NCBI RefSeq assembly: GCF_028765165.1
Contig: NZ_JARADB010000001.1
Location: 496,001 to 560,000 of the forward strand
Direction: 5' to 3'
From: Paenibacillus sp. MAHUQ-63
GTDB lineage: Bacteria > Bacillota > Bacilli > Paenibacillales > NBRC-103111
Length of the DNA stretch: 64,000 nt
Below the pieces are notes generated by a model that made no database searches, was not told the DNA's origin, and was given only the letters and a program-made list of their open reading frames with translations. Positions 60,603 to 64,000 of this stretch are shown here, one piece after another. Made by a program: the position numbers and the translations under genes. Position 1 is the stretch's first letter. Each line of letters opens with the position of its first letter.

Positions 60603-61535
60603 TTACGGAACGGATTTGCCGACATCCGTGCCTGCAGATATTTCTTCCGGCAGCAGCTTGGATGCGCCAGGTACGTGCCGCGGCTTATGCTGGATGTTTT
60701 CAGACGAGTAGATGGTGACGTATATGCGCCCTGGCAGCGCTTGTGCTCTAATAAGGATCGGCTGGTTGTAGTCGTTCTTGAAGCTGAAATCCGGCCCGCC
60801 CCAGTTGACCGTAGCATCCCTGCCCGCAGGCACATACGGCACGGAGCGGCTGTGCGAGTATCTTTCCAGGATCGTAAGTCCCGCCCGGTCCGCTGCATTA
60901 AACAACGTAGAGGATATTTGGCAAATGCCTCCCCCGATGCCTTCGGAGAATTCTCCCCTGACAATCACCTTGGCGGGCATATAGCCCCTGCTGCGCGTAC
61001 GAACGCCAACGACGCCGTTGAAAGAGAACGTTTCGCCCGGAAGAACGACATGATTATTGATGGCTTGTGTCGCCAGCTTAATATTGGTATAACGGTGCTT
61101 GTTGTTCGAATTAAAATACGTGACATAATAGCCGATCGGATGTGCACGAATGCTCGCCATCAACTCGCTGTCAACCTTGGGATACACCGGTGTAACCGGC
61201 ACTTCGAAGGTCATCGGTCCGCTCCGGTAGAAATGCTCATAGAACCGCTCCACGAACGCCTTCCGGTTCAATCTTGCGCCCGGGACCTCCTTCACTATAC
61301 TGCCTGAATCGTTAATTGTGGCGTTGACGGGTTTCCGGTACGATTTCTTCTCTATTTCGGTCATGAGACGGTTCAGTTGCTCGGTATCGATTATCGGCAA
61401 ATTCACATAATCGAGCATATAGGCCTCACGCTGAATATTCGCTTGAAGCTCGGTTTTCTCGCCTTTCATCGCTTGGTCCGGTGCAAAAGTTTGCTGCAAC
61501 AGAAGCATGCAGATGGCTATCCATCCTTGCATCAT
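60603..61535 (-). CDS. VanW-family protein
   Basis: A 310-residue secreted or membrane-tethered protein: a short hydrophobic N-terminus (MMQGWIAICMLLLQQTFA) is a probable signal segment. The VanW domain (~135-280) is recognised by LPGETFSFNGVVGVRTRSRGYMPAKVIVRGEFSEGIGGGICQISSTLFNA and YSHSRSVPYVPAGRDATVNWGGPDFSFKNDY. The family is common in Firmicutes, often in vancomycin-related or cell-wall loci, with no settled biochemical role; no resistance gene is nearby. The ATG at 61535 follows GGAGGGG by about 11 bases; a GTG at 61547 is too close to it. Confidence 0.87.
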   Translation of the reverse strand: MMQGWIAICMLLLQQTFAPDQAMKGEKTELQANIQREAYMLDYVNLPIIDTEQLNRLMTEIEKKSYRKPVNATINDSGSIVKEVPGARLNRKAFVERFYEHFYRSGPMTFEVPVTPVYPKVDSELMASIRAHPIGYYVTYFNSNNKHRYTNIKLATQAINNHVVLPGETFSFNGVVGVRTRSRGYMPAKVIVRGEFSEGIGGGICQISSTLFNAADRAGLTILERYSHSRSVPYVPAGRDATVNWGGPDFSFKNDYNQPILIRAQALPGRIYVTIYSSENIQHKPRHVPGASKLLPEEISAGTDVGKSVP

Positions 61536-61669
61536 GAATTCAATCACCCCTCCCCTATTGTGAACAATTGCAATTTTTCCATACCTTTATCGTGCGAACT
61601 ATAAAAAGCATCTCAAATTACAGCGTTTGAGCTGGGTCACGCGTGAATTGGACGAATGGAATTACTCCC

Positions 61670-61915
61670 GGTATTCCACTGCCCAATCGGCGTGTGAGCG
61701 GGATACCATGTGAGACCGATAACAGGAATTACTCCCGTTAAAAAAGCGAAGAACACCCTCTTGCGGCGCTTTTACTCTGAATTACAGGAGATTATCCTGT
61801 TATCCTGCCCGCACCGGCTCCATTCCGCGAAATTAACAGGAGAAATTTCTGTTACGCACTCCTTGGGCCAGGATCGCCGCCTGGATCCTGACTGTTACCG
61901 CACTCCTTTGACCTG
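61670..61915 (-). repeat. Diverged inverted copy of dispersed repeat family 1
   Basis: Read on the minus strand it gives AAGGAGTGCGTAACAGAAAT, TTCTCCTGTTAATTTCGC, then GCCGCAAGAGGG and TTTTTTAACGGGAGTAATTCC, following the unit order of the copies at 18.6-19.2 and 39.1-39.7 kb with many substitutions. No gene is seen in the stretch 61536-61992. Confidence 0.65.
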
Positions 61916-61992
61916 GGGTTACACGCGAGCTCCTAGCAGATCATCCAACTCTGCAAGCCGCGCCCTCCCCCCGTGCCCGCTCCAAAAGAAAA

Positions 61993-62031
61993 AAGGACTG
62001 CTTCCCGCCATCCGGCAGAGAACCAGTCCTT
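61993..62031 (-). terminator. Terminator after the PhyH gene
   Basis: AAGGACTG pairs with CAGTCCTT across a G/C-rich 23-base loop, with TTTTTTCTTTT following on the minus strand, nine bases after the stop codon. Confidence 0.75.
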
Positions 62032-62039
62032 GAAACTTT

Positions 62040-62849
62040 TTAATGCGGATAAACGACCTCGAACTCGTCACCGCACGGGCCGCCGCTCGGATTGACATCG
62101 AGATCGACAGGCTCCCCGTTCTGACGGTAGAGCGGCCTGTAATAGTTGCTGATGTGGGTCGCCGACTCGTTCGCATAATGGCAGATGAACGCCCTGCGGA
62201 ACCGGTCCTTCGTCTTATTGCGGTAGGAACCGTGAATCAGGTTCCCGTTAAAGAAGAGCACGTCGCCTCTCTCCATAACGACAGGCATCGCCTTCTCGTC
62301 TTTGGGCGGCTTCACGTAATGCGTCGTGAACGATTCCTTGCTGTCGGCGAGGTCCGGGCAGGATAACGCCAGCGTATTCGTTTTGGGAACGACGAGCAGT
62401 CCCCCGTTCTCCTCGTCGGCGGCATCGATGGCCGTCCACGCGGCGATACAATTGCCGGGCTCAACTTGCAGATAGAAGTTGTCCTGATGCAGCGCCTGCC
62501 CCCTCGAACCGGGCGGTTTGAAATAAAACATGCTCTGCGCAGCCAGTGCCTCCTCCTCATACAAATCGGCTAGCACCTGCATGACCGGCGGGTGGATCAT
62601 ATATTTCTTCGCCGTCTCGTTAAACCGGTGCGGATGCAAAACCCGCGGGTAGCGCCTCAACGGATCTGAGCCGTCCGCCTCCCAGTCGGGCTCGAAATGC
62701 CCAGGCACCGTATGCCGGCTGATTTCTTCGAACGTAGCGTCGATATCAGCCAGTTCTTCCGGCGAGAACAAGCCTTTGACAATCAGATAGCCTTCCTTCT
62801 CAAAATGCTGCTTTTGCTCTTCCGTCAGTTTCAATAGTGTCTTAGACAT
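62040..62849 (-). CDS. Phytanoyl-CoA dioxygenase (PhyH) family protein
   Basis: A 269-residue Fe(II)/2-oxoglutarate oxygenase. The iron triad is visible as the His and Asp of ALHQDNFYL and a distal His in NGNLIHGSYRN, and the 2-oxoglutarate-binding Arg is likely in RRAFICHYAN. LSCPDLADSKESF and GGLLVVPKTNTLAL fit bacterial PhyH proteins. GGAGGAGAG precedes the ATG at 62849. It is divergent from an AraC gene, a layout often seen in Paenibacillus where PhyH proteins process unknown small molecules. The substrate is unknown. Confidence 0.9.
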   Translation of the reverse strand: MSKTLLKLTEEQKQHFEKEGYLIVKGLFSPEELADIDATFEEISRHTVPGHFEPDWEADGSDPLRRYPRVLHPHRFNETAKKYMIHPPVMQVLADLYEEEALAAQSMFYFKPPGSRGQALHQDNFYLQVEPGNCIAAWTAIDAADEENGGLLVVPKTNTLALSCPDLADSKESFTTHYVKPPKDEKAMPVVMERGDVLFFNGNLIHGSYRNKTKDRFRRAFICHYANESATHISNYYRPLYRQNGEPVDLDVNPSGGPCGDEFEVVYPH

Positions 62850-63007
62850 CGTGTCTCTCCTCCATGTTTCACTTGATCTTTCTTGCTTTCAGCATACCGG
62901 AAACAACCATGTCATAGAAGTAAGAATGTTGCTAATTACTCCTACAATTCTGCTGTTGCTGTTATACTGTCGATAGGATCAATCCAGAGACGAAAGGAGC
63001 CTAACGC

Positions 63008-63781
63008 ATGAGTATTGACGACAAAACGTTCCTGGCCGGACAGTTCAAGGAAAACGACGCCTATGTTACGATCCGCCCGGAGGGGCGTGCGGACTGGCTC
63101 TTGTGCTTCACCCTGGAGGGAGAAGGCTACTTCATGCAAGACGGCCGCGAACACGTCTGCCGGGCGGGCGACCTTACGCTGCTCGCTCCGGGAACGCCGC
63201 AGCACTACGGAACGCGCAAGGGGCACGTCTGGCATTTCGTCTGGGCTCACTTCCCGCCTGTGCTCACCGAAACGAATCTCCTGCCGCAGGAGAATCTGCT
63301 GCTGCTGACGGTAGAGAGCGATTCGCTCCGTGAGCGCATTCATCAGGCATTCATACGGATATTGAATGATTCCAGGGAGCGCGGCGATTATTGGTTTGAA
63401 CTGATCTGCTGCTCATTACGGGAAATTGTGCTGATCATGGCGCAGAAATGGAGCCGCACAATGGATCCCCGCATCGAGGAGGTCCTCCATCTGCTCTCAC
63501 AAATGATGCGGGAGTCCGTGCGGATCGAGGAGCTTGCCGAGCACGTCGGACTCTCGCCATCACGGCTTGCCCATCTGTTCAAAGACAGTACGGGCTACTC
63601 CATCATCGACACCCTGAACCGGATGCGGGTTCAACAAGCGGCTCTCCTGCTCGAGCATACGCAGCGCAGCGCCTCGGAGGTATGCTACGATGTCGGCTTC
63701 CAGAATTACAATCATTTCATGAATCAATTCCGCAAATGGCAGGGGACGACCCCAAGCTCTTTCATAAAAAATAGACGGTAA
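63008..63781 (+). CDS. AraC-family transcriptional regulator
   Basis: A 257-residue regulator: an N-terminal cupin-type sensor (~15-90; VTIRPEGRADWLLCFTLEGEGYF, GDLTLLAPGTPQHY) and two C-terminal helix-turn-helices, RIEELAEHVGLSPSRLAHLFKDSTGYSIIDTLNRMRVQQAALLL and ASEVCYDVGFQNYNHFMNQFRKWQGTTP. AAAGGAG lies 7 bases before the ATG. It is divergent from the PhyH gene and probably regulates it. Confidence 0.92.
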   Translation: MSIDDKTFLAGQFKENDAYVTIRPEGRADWLLCFTLEGEGYFMQDGREHVCRAGDLTLLAPGTPQHYGTRKGHVWHFVWAHFPPVLTETNLLPQENLLLLTVESDSLRERIHQAFIRILNDSRERGDYWFELICCSLREIVLIMAQKWSRTMDPRIEEVLHLLSQMMRESVRIEELAEHVGLSPSRLAHLFKDSTGYSIIDTLNRMRVQQAALLLEHTQRSASEVCYDVGFQNYNHFMNQFRKWQGTTPSSFIKNRR

Positions 63782-63849
63782 AAATTATTTGACAGTTGAC
63801 ATGGGGCAGGATAAACTTGCTAGCAAGATGAAGAAAGAGGAGGATTTCT

Positions 63850-64000
63850 ATGACCTTTGCAACCAATCTTGAGAAATATGCGGAGCTGATTGTCCGTGTC
63901 GGTCTGAATATTCAGCCAGGACAGACGCTCTGGGTCAACGCACCCATTCTTCAGCCGGAGCTTGTGCGCCTCATCTCGCGCAAAGCTTATGACGCCGGCG
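63850..64000 (+). CDS. M29-type aminopeptidase, N-terminal part (cut by window end)
   Basis: The first 50 codons, MTFATNLEKYAELIVRVGLN, then IQPGQTLWVNAPILQPELVRLISRKAYDAG, match the opening of thermophilic aminopeptidases of the M29 family (AmpS/PepS), which release N-terminal residues using two metal ions. AGAGGAGG precedes the ATG by 6-7 bases. The metal-binding residues lie beyond the window. Confidence 0.85.
   Translation, partial: MTFATNLEKYAELIVRVGLNIQPGQTLWVNAPILQPELVRLISRKAYDAG

Noticed and set aside
60603..61535. Vancomycin resistance locus
   Set aside because: Only a VanW-domain protein is present; vanH, vanA, vanX and a VanRS pair are absent.

Overview
The window is a 64 kb chromosomal segment of an endospore-forming Firmicute, most likely Paenibacillus or a close relative. 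The evidence is a conserved polA-mutM-ytaF-coaE block with nrdR nearby (a Bacillales arrangement), an alpha/beta-type SASP, a spore-coat transglutaminase, strong AGGAGG-type ribosome binding sites with frequent GTG and TTG starts, and many AraC, ROK, DeoR and LysR regulators beside carbohydrate genes. No rRNA, tRNA, CRISPR array, prophage or recognised riboswitch was seen.

Layout. 0-6.4 kb: nrdR (cut by the window edge), SASP, and the leftward DNA repair/CoA operon polA-mutM-ytaF-coaE-lytic transglycosylase. 6.5-10.9 kb: a HAD protein and two signalling proteins (EAL-CBS-GGDEF and REC-PAS-histidine kinase). 10.9-15.5 kb: pstSCAB-phoU with PhoP-like boxes, divergent from a chemoreceptor (15.6-17.6 kb); then an MBL-fold hydrolase. 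18.6-24.7 kb: accessory, AT-rich DNA with dispersed repeats, a broken IS3-type element, a GerAC fragment, two MFS transporters and an XRE-cupin regulator. 24.7-36.8 kb: a leftward catabolic cluster (ROK regulator, ABC importer, secreted PIG-L deacetylase, creatininase-family hydrolase, argininosuccinate-lyase-like enzyme, BadF-type sugar kinase, cytosolic PIG-L deacetylase). This is the best candidate for an undescribed pathway. 37.5-39.0 kb: a Gln/His-rich protein next to spore transglutaminase tgl. 39.1-41.6 kb: more repeats and motAB. 41.9-51.6 kb: an aldo/keto reductase, then an L-rhamnose operon joined to lutABC. 51.7-52.7 kb: a GC-rich tandem repeat array. 52.7-64 kb: EamA exporter/LysR, YpsA, esterase plus Gfo/Idh/MocA oxidoreductase with a divergent AraC regulator, uxaC, vanW, a PhyH dioxygenase with AraC regulator, and the start of an M29 aminopeptidase.

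How the genes fit together. Rhamnose is isomerised (RhaI), phosphorylated (RhaB), split and its lactaldehyde oxidised to lactate (RhaEW), and LutABC in the same run oxidises lactate to pyruvate; a DeoR regulator and AAACAAA-type repeats upstream suggest joint control. The Pst system and the chemoreceptor share an intergenic region holding 11-bp-phased PhoP-type repeats in both orientations. Tgl and its Gln-rich neighbour look like an enzyme-substrate pair for coat cross-linking. The PIG-L/creatininase/lyase/kinase genes overlap by 1-4 bases or abut, so they probably act on one imported compound, perhaps an amino sugar carrying a succinyl, malyl or aspartyl group; that substrate is inferred, not shown.

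Start codons were chosen from ribosome binding sites and often differ from the longest open frame. All family assignments are by reading motifs and remembered family features; no searches were run.
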